From Synechococcus sp. A18-25c (lineage in GTDB: Bacteria > Cyanobacteriota > Cyanobacteriia > PCC-6307 > Cyanobiaceae): DNA of 64,000 nt. Below are positions 29,160 through 38,369 of the stretch, piece after piece (the first letter of the stretch is position 1; every line of letters begins with the position of its first letter). Where the stretch lies: positions 434,001 through 498,000 of the forward strand of contig NZ_CP047957.1 of NCBI RefSeq assembly GCF_014280035.1. The letters are read 5' to 3'. Below the pieces are notes generated by a model. The model saw only the letters and a list, made by a program, of their open reading frames with translations. It was not told where the DNA came from and searched no databases. The translations under genes and the position numbers were made by a program.

Positions 29160-30377
29160 TCAGCGTTCGGGTGCGAGCTGTTGGATGACCTGCTTTGCGA
29201 TGGCATCGCTGCCACCGGCCGGGCCCATGCGTTGGCGCCCCACGCGTCCCATTTCATGCTGCAGCTGTGGGTTGTTCAAGAGTTGGTCCAGGCGGCGACC
29301 CAGCTCTTCCTCGGAGTTGCAGATGCGGACGGCGCCCCCCAGCAAGCGGCTCTGGCGTTGGGCAAATCCTTGGGTGAACTGCGGCCCGCGACCCGGTAGG
29401 GAGAGGGCGGGAATTCCCAGTCCCACCAGTTGTTCTGTGGCGGTGCCGGCGGTGGCGACGCCGGCTTCGCCCCAGCTTGCCCACTGGCCAAACCGCCCTG
29501 AGCCAAGCAGCAGCAGCAGCGGTCCACGAACCCAGCATTCCGTGGCTCCTAAATCGGCACTCGGAGGAGGACAGTGGCGAAAACCCAGCTCTTCGAGGAG
29601 CGGTCGCAGCTCGTGGTGCGCGGGTGCCGAGCCCATGGCGGCCAACACAGCCACTGGAACAGGGCTCTGCAATTGGACCAGTGCGCTCATCAGTCTGCGA
29701 AAGTTGCTCAGTGCCTCCGGCATCCGGCTTCCGCAGAGCAACAAGATGCGCCGACAGCGTTCAAGGCTCTGGGGTGCAGATGTCCGACAGAGTCCGTCCA
29801 TCATCGGGTTGCCAGGACTGTCCGCTTTCACGCCGTGGCGACGCAGCCCTCGGGCAGTGAGCCTGTCGCGGGCAGAAACCAGCCTGCAGAGACGATGCTT
29901 CATTAGGTGCCATTCCCAGGGATCCCATTCACTGCCTTTGAGCGCGTGGTAGCGATCGCTGAGCGCGCGCCCAGGCCCGCTAGTCCAGGTGTAATCACTC
30001 TTTGGGGTGCCGATGAAGCCATAGGGCAGACGTGAATTCCAGGCCATCAGCAGCGGAAGCAGATCACCCACGGCAAGAATTCCTGCGAGGTCATGGCGCG
30101 TTTTGCGCAGGCTTCGCCACTGTCGCCAGGTGAGGAGTGGAAGCCCGGCCAGTAGGTCCGAGAGCAGTGCTTTGAAGCTTTGATTACTGAATCCCCCACT
30201 CGGCAGGTGGGCGCCTGGGCCGATCCGCTGCAGCCACCCTTCCCTCTCTGCTGTTTGAAAGCAGCGCCCTTCTCCCACCAGAGGCAACACTTTGAGCCTC
30301 CAGGCGGGCTGCCGTCGATGCAGGGCCTCGAGAATTTTGAGGGCGATTAAATCCTCTCCGTGTCCGTTGCTGATCAC
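29160..30377 (-). CDS. Lipid-A-disaccharide-synthase-related glycosyltransferase-like protein
   Basis: The product (about 405 residues) begins LVISNGHGEDLIALKILEAL and has the two-domain GT-B layout seen in LpxB-like proteins, including GNPMMDGL in the middle and a glycine-rich acceptor/donor region (ATAGTATEQLVGLGIPALSLPG) near residue 310. The family is common in cyanobacteria without a known substrate. The frame stays open upstream to 30554 but then runs antisense through tRNA-Cys, so the GTG at 30377 is used. The exact start is uncertain. Confidence 0.75.
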   Translation of the reverse strand: MISNGHGEDLIALKILEALHRRQPAWRLKVLPLVGEGRCFQTAEREGWLQRIGPGAHLPSGGFSNQSFKALLSDLLAGLPLLTWRQWRSLRKTRHDLAGILAVGDLLPLLMAWNSRLPYGFIGTPKSDYTWTSGPGRALSDRYHALKGSEWDPWEWHLMKHRLCRLVSARDRLTARGLRRHGVKADSPGNPMMDGLCRTSAPQSLERCRRILLLCGSRMPEALSNFRRLMSALVQLQSPVPVAVLAAMGSAPAHHELRPLLEELGFRHCPPPSADLGATECWVRGPLLLLLGSGRFGQWASWGEAGVATAGTATEQLVGLGIPALSLPGRGPQFTQGFAQRQSRLLGGAVRICNSEEELGRRLDQLLNNPQLQHEMGRVGRQRMGPAGGSDAIAKQVIQQLAPER

Positions 30378-30437
30378 CAGCAGGGCCGGGGCGGTCTCGC
30401 TGATACGATCCGCCAGTGGGGCGTCAGCGCTCCGGAC

Positions 30438-30508
30438 GGCGGCATGGCCAAGTGGTAAGGCAGAGGATTGCAAATCCTTTATCCCCAGTTCGAATCTGGG
30501 TGCCGCCT
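30438..30508 (+). tRNA. tRNA-Cys (anticodon GCA)
   Basis: The acceptor GGCGGCA pairs with TGCCGCC. The anticodon stem AGGAT/ATCCT encloses loop TGCAA-containing anticodon GCA. The T-arm is CCCAGTTCGAATCTGGG. No 3' CCA is encoded. It is divergent from the LpxB-like gene, about 60 bases away. Confidence 0.95.
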
Positions 30509-30534
30509 TCGTCATTTTCTGATCCTTTGCGAGT

Positions 30535-31047
30535 TCAGAGGGTTGCTTCAGCAAGAATCTGCCCTCCGTTGGGTCCTACGGCCAAACAGCGGATCGTGTT
30601 GTCAGCGCGTGTGCATTGGCCCGACTTGGCCGGCCAGGCGTTTGGAACGCTGACGGCCAGGCCATCGTTGCCATAGCGAGCGATGGCAACGCTGTTCACT
30701 CGGCCAGCCCAGCTTGGAGCTTCCAGCTCACAGCGCCCGTTCTGACAGCGCAGGGGAACGCTCGGATCTGACAGGGACACCACGAAGGTCAGTGTCTCGA
30801 TGGAGCCTTGCTCCTCTCCATCGCCAAAAAACCGAATGGTGAGAACGGAGTCCGTGCGTCCATCAATCTCGACTCGCCAGCAGCGTTTGCTCACTCCTCC
30901 GAAATTCGTTTTCAGACAGTTTTGGCTCGCGATTGCGAAGCGACCCGTGAACGACTCGAGCTCGGGTTGTGCCATGGCCGGAAGCATGAGCCCTTGTCCA
31001 AGGCTTAGGGCGACGGCCATTCGCCGGAGCAGGTTGCCTAAACGCAT
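30535..31047 (-). CDS. Secreted/periplasmic hypothetical protein
   Basis: The 170-residue protein has a clear signal peptide: MRLGNLLRRM, a hydrophobic core AVALSLGQGLMLPAMA and a likely cleavage after AMA. The mature part is beta-rich and has four to six Cys (for example NCLKTNF, KRCWRVE, LRCQNGRCELE, QCTR and IRCLAV) that could form disulfides. No known family was recognised. It lies 5 bases after the small Cys-motif gene and probably shares its transcript. Confidence 0.65.
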   Translation of the reverse strand: MRLGNLLRRMAVALSLGQGLMLPAMAQPELESFTGRFAIASQNCLKTNFGGVSKRCWRVEIDGRTDSVLTIRFFGDGEEQGSIETLTFVVSLSDPSVPLRCQNGRCELEAPSWAGRVNSVAIARYGNDGLAVSVPNAWPAKSGQCTRADNTIRCLAVGPNGGQILAEATL

Positions 31048-31051
31048 GGGC

Positions 31052-31210
31052 TCAGTATTCGTTATCGGCCACGCACATGCCCATGCAGCGAATCCCGTTG
31101 TTGGCCGTTCGTTGGCAATGCGGACAGAGCACGCGATCGCCAGGGCTCAATGCATCATCGGTCTTGTCATCGACGGGAGTCGGTGCTGATTCGGCAGCGG
31201 AGACAGACAT
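31052..31210 (-). CDS. Small zinc-ribbon-like protein
   Basis: This 52-residue protein has a Ser/Ala/Pro/acidic N-terminus and ends LCPHCQRTANNGIRCMGMC, a CxxC...CxxxC set that could bind zinc. ATG 31210 (MSVSAAES) is taken as start because a longer frame (from 31297) would run antisense to the aldo/keto reductase start at 31260. The function is unknown. Confidence 0.55.
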   Translation of the reverse strand: MSVSAAESAPTPVDDKTDDALSPGDRVLCPHCQRTANNGIRCMGMCVADNEY

Positions 31211-31259
31211 CGTTTGAGCCGTTCTGCAGCGATCATGGCGTGCAGCGATCCAGGCCGGT

Positions 31260-32219
31260 GTGACAGGAATCGGATTTGGCACGTGGTCGTGGGGCAATCA
31301 ATTGCTGTGGGGATATCGCCCGGAGCGAGATGATCCAGATCTGAAGGCCACGTTTTCAGCAGCTGTTGCAGCCGGTCTTCATCTCGTGGATACGGCGGAT
31401 TCCTATGGGACAGGGCATCTGAATGGACGCAGTGAGGCCTTGCTTGGTCAGTTTCTGGCCGAGATGGAGCCATCCGCGTGCCAGCAGATGATCGTCGCCA
31501 CCAAGCTCGCGCCATTCCCCTGGCGCCTGGGACGTCGAGGTTTGTTGAAGGCATTTGAGGCCAGCCGCCAACGTCTGCAGGGCCGCCTCGACAGGGTCCA
31601 ACTGCACTGGAGTACGGCGCGCTATGCCCCTTGGCAAGAGCTGCCCCTGCTCGATGGTCTTGCCGACCTGGTGGAGCGGGGTGAGGTGCATGAACTTGGG
31701 CTTTCCAACGTGGGGCCCCGTCGTCTTGGTGTTCTGCATCGCAGGCTTGCGCAACGTGGCATCAAGCTGGCCAGCGTTCAGGTGCAGTTTTCGCTGTTGG
31801 CTCCGGAACCGTCACAACCGGGTGGCATCCTCGAAGTGTCACGGGATCTCGGCGTTGAGGTACTCGCTTACAGCCCTCTTGCACTGGGCATTCTGGCCAG
31901 GCCGCCAGGTTGGGCCCCCCAGCGCGACACGGCTTTGCGTTCAAGCCTTTACCGACGGTTGCTGCCTGGTAGCGAGGCTCTGCGTCAGGCCATGGCGGCG
32001 ATCGGAGCGGCGAGAGGAGTTACCCAGATGCAGGTAGCTCTCAACTGGTGCCGTTCCCATGGAGCCAGTCCGATTCCAGGTTTTCGCCGTCCATGCCAGG
32101 TGATTGACGCTAGTCAGGCTCTCAACTGGACGCTCACAGAGGAAGAGCGAGGTCAGTTGGATCAGCTCAGTGTCGAGTCAGCGGTGAGAATGCCCAACAA
32201 TCCCTTTCAGAGCGCCTGA
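31260..32219 (+). CDS. Aldo/keto reductase
   Basis: This 319-residue NADPH-dependent oxidoreductase starts at GTG. Family blocks are GFGTWSWG, LVDTADSYG (the catalytic Asp-Tyr), VATKLAP (catalytic Lys), LHWS (catalytic His), GLSNVGPRRL, VQVQFSLL and the cofactor region IPGFRRPCQVID. All four AKR catalytic residues are present. The substrate is unknown. Its 3' end overlaps the convergent gene at 32207 by 13 bases. Confidence 0.88.
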   Translation: MTGIGFGTWSWGNQLLWGYRPERDDPDLKATFSAAVAAGLHLVDTADSYGTGHLNGRSEALLGQFLAEMEPSACQQMIVATKLAPFPWRLGRRGLLKAFEASRQRLQGRLDRVQLHWSTARYAPWQELPLLDGLADLVERGEVHELGLSNVGPRRLGVLHRRLAQRGIKLASVQVQFSLLAPEPSQPGGILEVSRDLGVEVLAYSPLALGILARPPGWAPQRDTALRSSLYRRLLPGSEALRQAMAAIGAARGVTQMQVALNWCRSHGASPIPGFRRPCQVIDASQALNWTLTEEERGQLDQLSVESAVRMPNNPFQSA

Positions 32220-32827
32220 TCGCTGGGCTCAGGATCAGGACTCACGACCACCGGCAGGCTTGAGGCTTGCGGCTGCAGGGAAATCACTTTGAGCGGGGGC
32301 TTTTCATCCTTGATCGGCTGATCTCCGCTGTTTTCGCAGGCAGTTAGCGCTTCTTGCAGCAGGGAGTCGAAGGTGGCTCCAGGTAGACGGTGTCGCGCGA
32401 TCTCAAGAAAAGTCCGGGGCAGGGATTCGCCAGCTGCCATGCGGATGGCTGGATTGTCGCGACGCTGTTGTTGTTCATCTTCAATCGCCCTGAGAAAGCG
32501 ATGGGTGACGTCTCGTTTGGTGCAGGCTTTGATCAGGGTGTCCCGGTCACCTTGAATCTGCTCCAGTTCGCTGATGCGACGTTCCAGGCTGGTTAGCACC
32601 TCTGACGCCTCTTTGCTGATGTTGGCAAGCTGCCCATCGGCCAGAAAAGGCATATCAGCGACGAATACCTTTCCGTGGTCTTTGAGGGCTAGGAATGTTG
32701 GCCTAGGACCACTTTGTCGTTGGGATCCGTTCTTGTCGTAACCGATGGGGGTTGGACGCCGAGGAGGCGTTGGGCCCGCCGATGAACGGCGTCGAGTTGT
32801 GCGCTGCTGCGGCCTATCAAATGGCAT
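32207..32827 (-). CDS. Conserved hypothetical protein with basic disordered N-terminus and coiled coil
   Basis: This 206-residue protein has a Pro/Arg-rich N-terminus (RTTRRRSSAGPTPPRR), a central segment FVADMPFLADGQLANIS, a coiled-coil heptad region (about 75-125, TSLERRISELEQIQGDRDTLI) and a Pro/Ser/acidic C-terminal tail. I do not recognise the family. Its GC content and codon use match the surrounding housekeeping genes. It ends by overlapping the aldo/keto reductase gene by 13 bases. Confidence 0.6.
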   Translation of the reverse strand: MPFDRPQQRTTRRRSSAGPTPPRRPTPIGYDKNGSQRQSGPRPTFLALKDHGKVFVADMPFLADGQLANISKEASEVLTSLERRISELEQIQGDRDTLIKACTKRDVTHRFLRAIEDEQQQRRDNPAIRMAAGESLPRTFLEIARHRLPGATFDSLLQEALTACENSGDQPIKDEKPPLKVISLQPQASSLPVVVSPDPEPSDQAL

Positions 32828-32957
32828 GTCTCTAAGACGTATGTGACGACGCTTGGATCGACGGCATGTCGATCAGTCTGTGTCGACGATAACGAGCGCA
32901 CTCGATCCCAGGGCGTTTTCTCTCGAGGCTGTTGGAGATTGTTGGATCAAAGTTCTC

Positions 32958-33995
32958 TCAGGCTGGCAACCCGATCACAGGGGCGTGTTCAGAGCCATTT
33001 GCGTCGCTGATGCTGCCGATGGTCCAAGCCTGGAAACCCCTGCTTTCGCAGTGTTGGAGAGCGCCTGCCACGTCCGTTTCGGGGAGCACAAGGCAGTAGC
33101 CAATCCCGAGATTGAAGGTGTGCCAGAGATCTCGTTCCTGAATCTCGCCGGCGCGTTGAAGCCATTGGAACAGCTCCGGGCGGGGCCAGCACTCAGCGTC
33201 CACCGTGGCGATGAGTCCAGAAGGTAGGCACCGCGGCAGGTTTTCAGGAATCCCTCCCCCTGTGATGTGGGCCATGGCATGAATGGAGGCTCCCTTGCCC
33301 AGCAGGTCTTTCACCAGGCCTCCATAAAGATGTGTCGGACGCAGGAGGGAGTCGATCAGCAGCGTGTTGTCTGGGCCGAAGCGAGTGTCTGCGGTCGCGC
33401 CACTGGCCTCAAGAACTTTTCGCACCAAGCTGAAGCCATTGCTGTGAACGCCGCTGCTGCTGACGCCAACAATGCGATCGCCGGCTTTGACGCTTTTCCC
33501 GTTGATGACGGCGTCCTCGTCGACAACCGCAACGCAGAATCCAGCCAGGTCGTAGCGCCCTGGCGGATAAAAACCGGGCATTTCAGCGGTTTCTCCGCCG
33601 AGCAGCGCGCAACCGCTTTGGCGGCAGCCATCGGCAATCCCCTCCACCACGGTGGCCATGGCGTCCGGGCTCAGGGCGCCGGTGGCCATGTAGTCGAGGA
33701 AGAACAGCGGTTCGGCACCGCTGGTGATCACATCGTTCACACACATCGCCACCAGGTCGATGCCGACGTTGTGATGAGCCTGGTGCTCTTGAGCTAACTC
33801 CAGCTTGGTGCCCACGCCATCGGTTCCGGACACCAACAAAGGCCGTTTGATCCCTGAAGGCAACCGGATCATGCCGCCGAAGCCTCCGAGGCCTCCCACC
33901 ACTTCCGGTCGGTGGGTCGCTTCCACCCCGGCTTTAATCCGGTTCACGAAGGCACGCCCCGCTTCAACGTCAACACCGGCGGCTCGGTAGTCCAT
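32958..33995 (-). CDS. purM: Phosphoribosylformylglycinamidine cyclo-ligase
   Basis: PurM forms AIR in purine synthesis. From ATG 33995 ([14 protein letters not shown]) the protein is 345 residues, the normal length. Blocks include [65 protein letters not shown] and [16 protein letters not shown] frame extending upstream to 34184 is non-homologous and is left out. It faces the divergent rlpA. Confidence 0.96.
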   Translation of the reverse strand: MDYRAAGVDVEAGRAFVNRIKAGVEATHRPEVVGGLGGFGGMIRLPSGIKRPLLVSGTDGVGTKLELAQEHQAHHNVGIDLVAMCVNDVITSGAEPLFFLDYMATGALSPDAMATVVEGIADGCRQSGCALLGGETAEMPGFYPPGRYDLAGFCVAVVDEDAVINGKSVKAGDRIVGVSSSGVHSNGFSLVRKVLEASGATADTRFGPDNTLLIDSLLRPTHLYGGLVKDLLGKGASIHAMAHITGGGIPENLPRCLPSGLIATVDAECWPRPELFQWLQRAGEIQERDLWHTFNLGIGYCLVLPETDVAGALQHCESRGFQAWTIGSISDANGSEHAPVIGLPA

Positions 33996-34341
33996 TCGCA
34001 GCAACAGTTCACACCTGATCCTCTCCCCTCGCGGGCGCCGTGGCTTGATCCGGGGCTGTGGCGGTCGATCAGCCGGCCGTGACCTGATTAGCAGGGCTTG
34101 TTGATTGGATTGTGTTGACTGATGGTTTTGGCTTGTTCCTTCTAAGCGCGCATCCCAGTGGCAGCCAGCGCTGGGACCATGCATTTACTCCAAAGACCAA
34201 AGCACTTTGCTCATCAGGTCGCGTTTAAGAGCAGGGGTAGGCATTTTTACGGTCACATCACTTTGGTTTGTTCAGGTCTGCGGCTAGGCGACTCCAACGT
34301 GACGTCACCTCGACCCGATGATCGCCGTCCGACCGCTATTT
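33996..34341. other. Intergenic region between purM and rlpA
   Basis: About 350 bases between divergent genes. I see no conserved reading frame and no RNA gene. It should hold the promoters of purM and rlpA, but I cannot point to clear -10/-35 boxes. Confidence 0.4.
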
Positions 34342-34908
34342 ATGGCTCGACACTTTCGCTCAGCCGCTGTACTGACCGCAGTTTCACTTTCTGCTGTGGC
34401 TCTGTTCCCTGTGTTCGCACGGGACCTGGAGGGTTCTGAGTTCACAGACCCACTGGATCTGGTGCTCCCATCCGAACCTGCTGCTGCCATCGAACCCTCC
34501 GCGTCCGCCCTTGAGCCTGCCGATCAATCGGACTTGGCCATCGTCGAGCCTCGGGAGGCTTCGCCAGAGCCCGTGCTGCCACCACCGCCGCCTCTCCCGA
34601 CAGGGCCTGTTGTGATCTCGACGCATTCAGGAGAAGCCAGTTGGTATGGCCCTGGCTTCTACGGCAACCGCACTGCCAGCGGCGAGGTTTACCGGAAAGG
34701 GACCATGACAGCGGCCCACAGGACACTTCCATTTGGTACCCGCGTTCGCGTGACCAATCTCTGGAATGGTCGGATCGCTGTGGTTCGTATCAACGACCGA
34801 GGGCCGTTTGTTGGTCACAGAGTCATTGATTTAGGCCACGGCGCCGCCCATGAGCTGGGTTTGGTGAACAGCGGCATTGCCCAAGTCCGTCTTGAGGTGC
34901 TCCGCTGA
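34342..34908 (+). CDS. rlpA: RlpA-type septal-ring lytic transglycosylase family protein
   Basis: The protein is secreted. A signal peptide (RSAAVLTAVSLSAVALFPVFA) is followed by an acidic Pro/Ala-rich spacer to about residue 95. The double-psi beta-barrel then has EASWYGPGFYGNRTASGE, MTAAHRTLPFGTRVRVTN and VRINDRGPFVGHRVIDLG, including the catalytic-type Asp. This is the peptidoglycan-acting core without a SPOR domain. ATG 34342 suits the signal peptide; ATG 34318 is an alternative. It is 8 bases before panC-cmk. Confidence 0.88.
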   Translation: MARHFRSAAVLTAVSLSAVALFPVFARDLEGSEFTDPLDLVLPSEPAAAIEPSASALEPADQSDLAIVEPREASPEPVLPPPPPLPTGPVVISTHSGEASWYGPGFYGNRTASGEVYRKGTMTAAHRTLPFGTRVRVTNLWNGRIAVVRINDRGPFVGHRVIDLGHGAAHELGLVNSGIAQVRLEVLR

Positions 34909-34916
34909 GTCTTCAA

Positions 34917-36464
34917 GTGCTTCGCAACCTCGCTGAGCTTCGTGCTTGGCGGGCTTCACGGCAGGGGAAAGTGGATTTCGTGCCCACCATGGGTGGTCTC
35001 CATCATGGCCATGCCTGCTTGATTCGATCAGCACAGATCGACAGCCCAGCGGTGGGGTCAGTGCTGGTCAGCGTGTACGTGAATCCTCTTCAGTTCGGAG
35101 AGAGTGAGGATTTTGATCGCTACCCCCGCTCATTGGCGTCGGATTGTGATCTGGCCGATCGCTCTGGGGCGGATGCGATCTGGTGTCCTGATGATGGCCA
35201 GATTTATCCCGAGGGTCTCAACAATGGCTGGAGGCTGAAGGCCCCATCAGCGCTGCAATCGAGCCTCTGTGGACCTCGGCGACCGGGCCACTTCGATGGT
35301 GTTGTCACCGTCGTTTGCCGTTTGCTTGCTTTGGTACGTCCTGATCAGATTTGGCTGGGAGAAAAGGACTGGCAGCAGCTGACCATCCTGCGTCGGATGG
35401 TGGCTGATCTCGCTCTGCCAGTGCGTGTGAGGGGGTGCGCCACAGTGCGAGAGGTTGATGGTGTCGCAGCCAGTTCGCGCAATCAATATCTCTCTCCTGC
35501 GGATCGCTTGAAGGCCTGCGAACTGTCAGCAGTACTGCGGGAGACTTCGATCGACCTTCGCAATGGAGATCAAGCTCTGGATGTCGTGCTGTCAGAGCGC
35601 AAGCGGCAACTCCATCAGGTCGGTTTCAAGGTGGAGTATGTAGAGGTCGTTCATCCAGCCACGCTGAAGCCGTTGGCTTCCCCTCGGTCGCTGCGTCTCC
35701 TTGCTGCTGCGGTCCAGTGCGGTTCAACCCGACTGATTGATCACGTCTTCGTTATGACCCGTTCTCCCATCGTTGCCATTGATGGTCCTGCCGGTGCTGG
35801 CAAAAGCACGGTCACCCGCGCGTTTGCTGAACGCTTGGGTCTGCTCTATCTCGATACTGGTGCGATGTATCGGGCGGTGACTTGGTGGGTCCAGGAGCAG
35901 GGGGCTGATCCTGCCGATGAACCTGCAGTGAACGCCCTGCTCGATGGTCTGGAGGTTGATCTCTCGCCTCTAAAGAACGGTGTGCAGTCCGTTCGCGTCA
36001 ATGGCAAAGATGTGACCGATGCCATCCGAGATCCCAAGGTCACCGGGTCGGTTTCGCTGGTGGCGGCTCATCCCTGTGTTCGGCAGCTGCTGACCCAACA
36101 GCAGCAAAGGCTCGGCGAACGAGGTGGGCTTGTGGCCGAAGGCCGCGACATCGGGACGGCTGTGTTTCCTGACGCCGAGTTAAAAGTGTTTCTGACGGCA
36201 ACGCCTGAAGAACGAGCCCGCCGCCGTGCCAAGGATCTTGTGGCTCGCGGTCATGCAGTTCCCGATCTCGTTGAGCTCAAAGCGCAGATCGTCGAACGCG
36301 ACAGGCTCGATAGCACCCGCGCGGTGGCGCCACTTGTTCAAGCGAAGGATGCAACAGAAGTGATCACCGATGGCATGTCCATCGAAGCGGTGATCGATGC
36401 TCTGGAAGATCTTTTCCGGTTCCAAGTGGCTGAAGAGGTTTGGCCAACGCCGACGCGGGATTGA
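34917..36464 (+). CDS. panC-cmk: Bifunctional pantothenate synthetase / cytidylate kinase fusion
   Basis: The 515-residue chain joins two enzymes. Residues 1-280 are PanC (beta-alanine plus pantoate to pantothenate), with VPTMGGLHHGHACLI, SVYVNPLQF, FDGVVTVVCRLL and ASSRNQYLS. Residues 280-515 are cytidylate kinase, with P-loop AIDGPAGAGKSTVTR, LYLDTGAMYRAVT, GRDIGTAVFPDAELKVFLTA and DSTRAVAPL. The fusion is typical of cyanobacteria. The start is GTG, 8 bases after rlpA. Confidence 0.95.
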   Translation: MLRNLAELRAWRASRQGKVDFVPTMGGLHHGHACLIRSAQIDSPAVGSVLVSVYVNPLQFGESEDFDRYPRSLASDCDLADRSGADAIWCPDDGQIYPEGLNNGWRLKAPSALQSSLCGPRRPGHFDGVVTVVCRLLALVRPDQIWLGEKDWQQLTILRRMVADLALPVRVRGCATVREVDGVAASSRNQYLSPADRLKACELSAVLRETSIDLRNGDQALDVVLSERKRQLHQVGFKVEYVEVVHPATLKPLASPRSLRLLAAAVQCGSTRLIDHVFVMTRSPIVAIDGPAGAGKSTVTRAFAERLGLLYLDTGAMYRAVTWWVQEQGADPADEPAVNALLDGLEVDLSPLKNGVQSVRVNGKDVTDAIRDPKVTGSVSLVAAHPCVRQLLTQQQQRLGERGGLVAEGRDIGTAVFPDAELKVFLTATPEERARRRAKDLVARGHAVPDLVELKAQIVERDRLDSTRAVAPLVQAKDATEVITDGMSIEAVIDALEDLFRFQVAEEVWPTPTRD

Positions 36465-36466
36465 TC

Positions 36467-36967
36467 TCAGGGTTGAGCGTCTCTGCCTGTGCTAGTGGAC
36501 ATCAGCTCGTCAAGCAATGCTGTGCAGGCATCGTCGAGGAGGTCGAGCACATGCTCAAATCCCTCCTCTCCTCCGTAATACGGATCAGGCACTTCCGTCT
36601 CGTTGAAACGCTTGGCGTAGCTCAGCATTGGACGAATCTCTGCGCAGGCTCGAGCTCCTGCTTCCTTGGCCAGGCTGGTGACAGCAGCAAGGTTTGCATC
36701 GTCCATGGTGAGCACCAGGTCAAACTCCTCCAGATCGCTGAGCTGGATCTGGCGGGCACGGCTGGGCAAGTCGATGCCGCGCCGATGGGCTGCGGCCTGC
36801 ATCCGTCGATCGGCTGGGTTGCCGACGTGCCAGCTGCCGGTCCCGGCGGAGTCGACCACGAACCGGTCACTCAGGCCTCGTTCCCGCAGATGATGCAGAA
36901 ACACTCCCTCGGCAGCGGGAGAACGGCAAATGTTGCCGAGACACACGAACAGCAGCTTCTGAGTCAT
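36467..36967 (-). CDS. Low-molecular-weight protein tyrosine phosphatase
   Basis: The P-loop VCLGNICRSP (Cys9, Arg15) and the general acid region EVPDPYYGG define this 166-residue phosphatase. Marine Synechococcus place such a gene at one end of the phycobilisome rod locus. Its start overlaps the rpcF stop by 4 bases (ATGA), so it is co-transcribed with lyase genes. A direct role in phycobilisome control is not proven. Confidence 0.92.
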   Translation of the reverse strand: MTQKLLFVCLGNICRSPAAEGVFLHHLRERGLSDRFVVDSAGTGSWHVGNPADRRMQAAAHRRGIDLPSRARQIQLSDLEEFDLVLTMDDANLAAVTSLAKEAGARACAEIRPMLSYAKRFNETEVPDPYYGGEEGFEHVLDLLDDACTALLDELMSTSTGRDAQP

Positions 36968-37590
36968 CGCTTTGACACGCGGAGCAGAGCTAAATCAGCC
37001 CTCTGGCGCACCACCTTGACAGGCTCCTGAACCGATGCCAGTTGGCTCAGAACAGTCATCGCCTTGGTTTGAAGCGATGGTGTGAGGTCTCTGGACACCA
37101 GACGTTGTTCAAGGCCATAGGCCGCGGCATAGCGAACCACCCATTCGTCATCAACACCTGCTTGAAGCAGGCCCTCACAGCAACGGACGAGTTCATCGGT
37201 TTGATCCGGCAGGTCAAGGTCCAACTCGGCCAGGCCCCGCGCGGCGGATCGACGCACGCTGGGAGCAATGTCGGCACGCAGCGCGTGATCGAGCAGGTCA
37301 AGACCACGTGGATCTCGCAGTGCAGCCAGTGCCTTCACCACCCATGCCCGCGCTCCGTAATTGCCTGTGTTCATGCTCGACAGCAGCTCGGGCACGACCA
37401 CTCGGCCCAGAGCAATCAGTCCTTGCGTCGCAATCGCTGCCACAGCAGGGTTGTTGTAACTCAGCACCTTGATCAACGTGGGTGCAGCGTCGGCGTCGTT
37501 CAAGGCACAGATGGCCCGTGTTGCCTGAACAAGTTCGGGAGTTGATGTGGCCCGATCGAGTTCCAGCACTGCAGTGCTTAAGTCGTTCAT
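36964..37590 (-). CDS. rpcF: Phycocyanin alpha bilin lyase subunit, RpcF/CpcF
   Basis: This 208-residue HEAT/Armadillo-repeat protein (repeats such as DADAAPTLIKVLSYNNPAVAAIA, LALRDPRGL and WVVRYAAAYGLE) is the F partner of the E/F heterodimeric lyase that attaches a bilin to Cys84 of the phycocyanin alpha subunit. E and F are separate genes here, unlike the fused lyase-isomerase RpcG of some marine strains, so phycourobilin at alpha-84 is not expected. It is 5 bases after rpcE and overlaps the phosphatase gene. Confidence 0.85.
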   Translation of the reverse strand: MNDLSTAVLELDRATSTPELVQATRAICALNDADAAPTLIKVLSYNNPAVAAIATQGLIALGRVVVPELLSSMNTGNYGARAWVVKALAALRDPRGLDLLDHALRADIAPSVRRSAARGLAELDLDLPDQTDELVRCCEGLLQAGVDDEWVVRYAAAYGLEQRLVSRDLTPSLQTKAMTVLSQLASVQEPVKVVRQRADLALLRVSKR

Positions 37591-37595
37591 GTCCT

Positions 37596-38369
37596 CTAGA
37601 GCAGGGAATCCATGGCGTCCAGCACCGTGCTGTCATCACTGGATTCCGCCAGGCCACGCAGGGCCACCAGCTTGAGACTGGCTTCGACGCTGGCGTCTTG
37701 AATCGCCGGGAGTGCTCCTGTCCAGCCAGTAGCGCCCAGATCAAGCAGCGCTCCCCTCCGCACCAGTGGTTCCGGGTGCTGAAGCAGGCGGATTAGTTCC
37801 TCACCGAAGTGGGCCTCCTGGGTCAATTGCAGCAGCGCACGGCAGGCAGCTGCCCGCACCAGTGGCCTGGGGTGGTGCTGGAAGGGGTGGAGTGTGGTGG
37901 TCACCTGAGCAGTGTTCAAGCCGATGTCGCCCAGAGCCTCCAGCAAGGCTTCACAGGGTTCGCGCAGACGAGGGCTTCCGTTCTGTTCGGCTCCTGCTTG
38001 TTCGATGCCACTGCTGAGGCGATTGCAGATGGGCTGGATAGCAGCTTCGGCTCGGATCGAGCCCAGGCTGCGGGCCGCTTCTTCCCGCACGGTGTAATCA
38101 TCGGACTGCAAGAGCTGGATCAGTGCATCACTGGCTGCATCGTCCTGAAGCAATCCAAGGGCGCGAATTGCATTCAAGGCCACACCGCGCTGGTCAGCAT
38201 GCGTGCCGTTTTGCTTGAGATAAGCAAGACACTGGAGCAGCAGAGGGAGTGCGTCGGGATGCCGTGAACGCTTTTTCCCCAGCCACCATGCTGCGTAATA
38301 TTGCGCCGAACAATCCTGTTGCTGGCGAAGATTCTTGAGAATCTGTTGTTCGCTCAGAGGTTCCATCAC
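37596..38369 (-). CDS. rpcE: Phycocyanin alpha bilin lyase subunit, RpcE/CpcE
   Basis: The E partner has 257 residues. The N-terminus SEQQILKNLRQQQDCSAQYYAAWWLGK is typical of CpcE, and HEAT-like repeats follow (VREEAARSLGSIRAEAAI, LVRAAACRALLQL, LVRRGALLDLGATG). It acts with RpcF on RpcA Cys84. Whether phycoerythrobilin or phycocyanobilin is added cannot be read from sequence alone. It overlaps cpcT by 4 bases. Confidence 0.85.
   Translation of the reverse strand: MMEPLSEQQILKNLRQQQDCSAQYYAAWWLGKKRSRHPDALPLLLQCLAYLKQNGTHADQRGVALNAIRALGLLQDDAASDALIQLLQSDDYTVREEAARSLGSIRAEAAIQPICNRLSSGIEQAGAEQNGSPRLREPCEALLEALGDIGLNTAQVTTTLHPFQHHPRPLVRAAACRALLQLTQEAHFGEELIRLLQHPEPLVRRGALLDLGATGWTGALPAIQDASVEASLKLVALRGLAESSDDSTVLDAMDSLL

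Noticed and set aside
30378-30554. N-terminal extension of the LpxB-like gene
   Set aside because: It translates the antisense of tRNA-Cys (RFELG..LQSSALPLGHA), a known annotation artefact.
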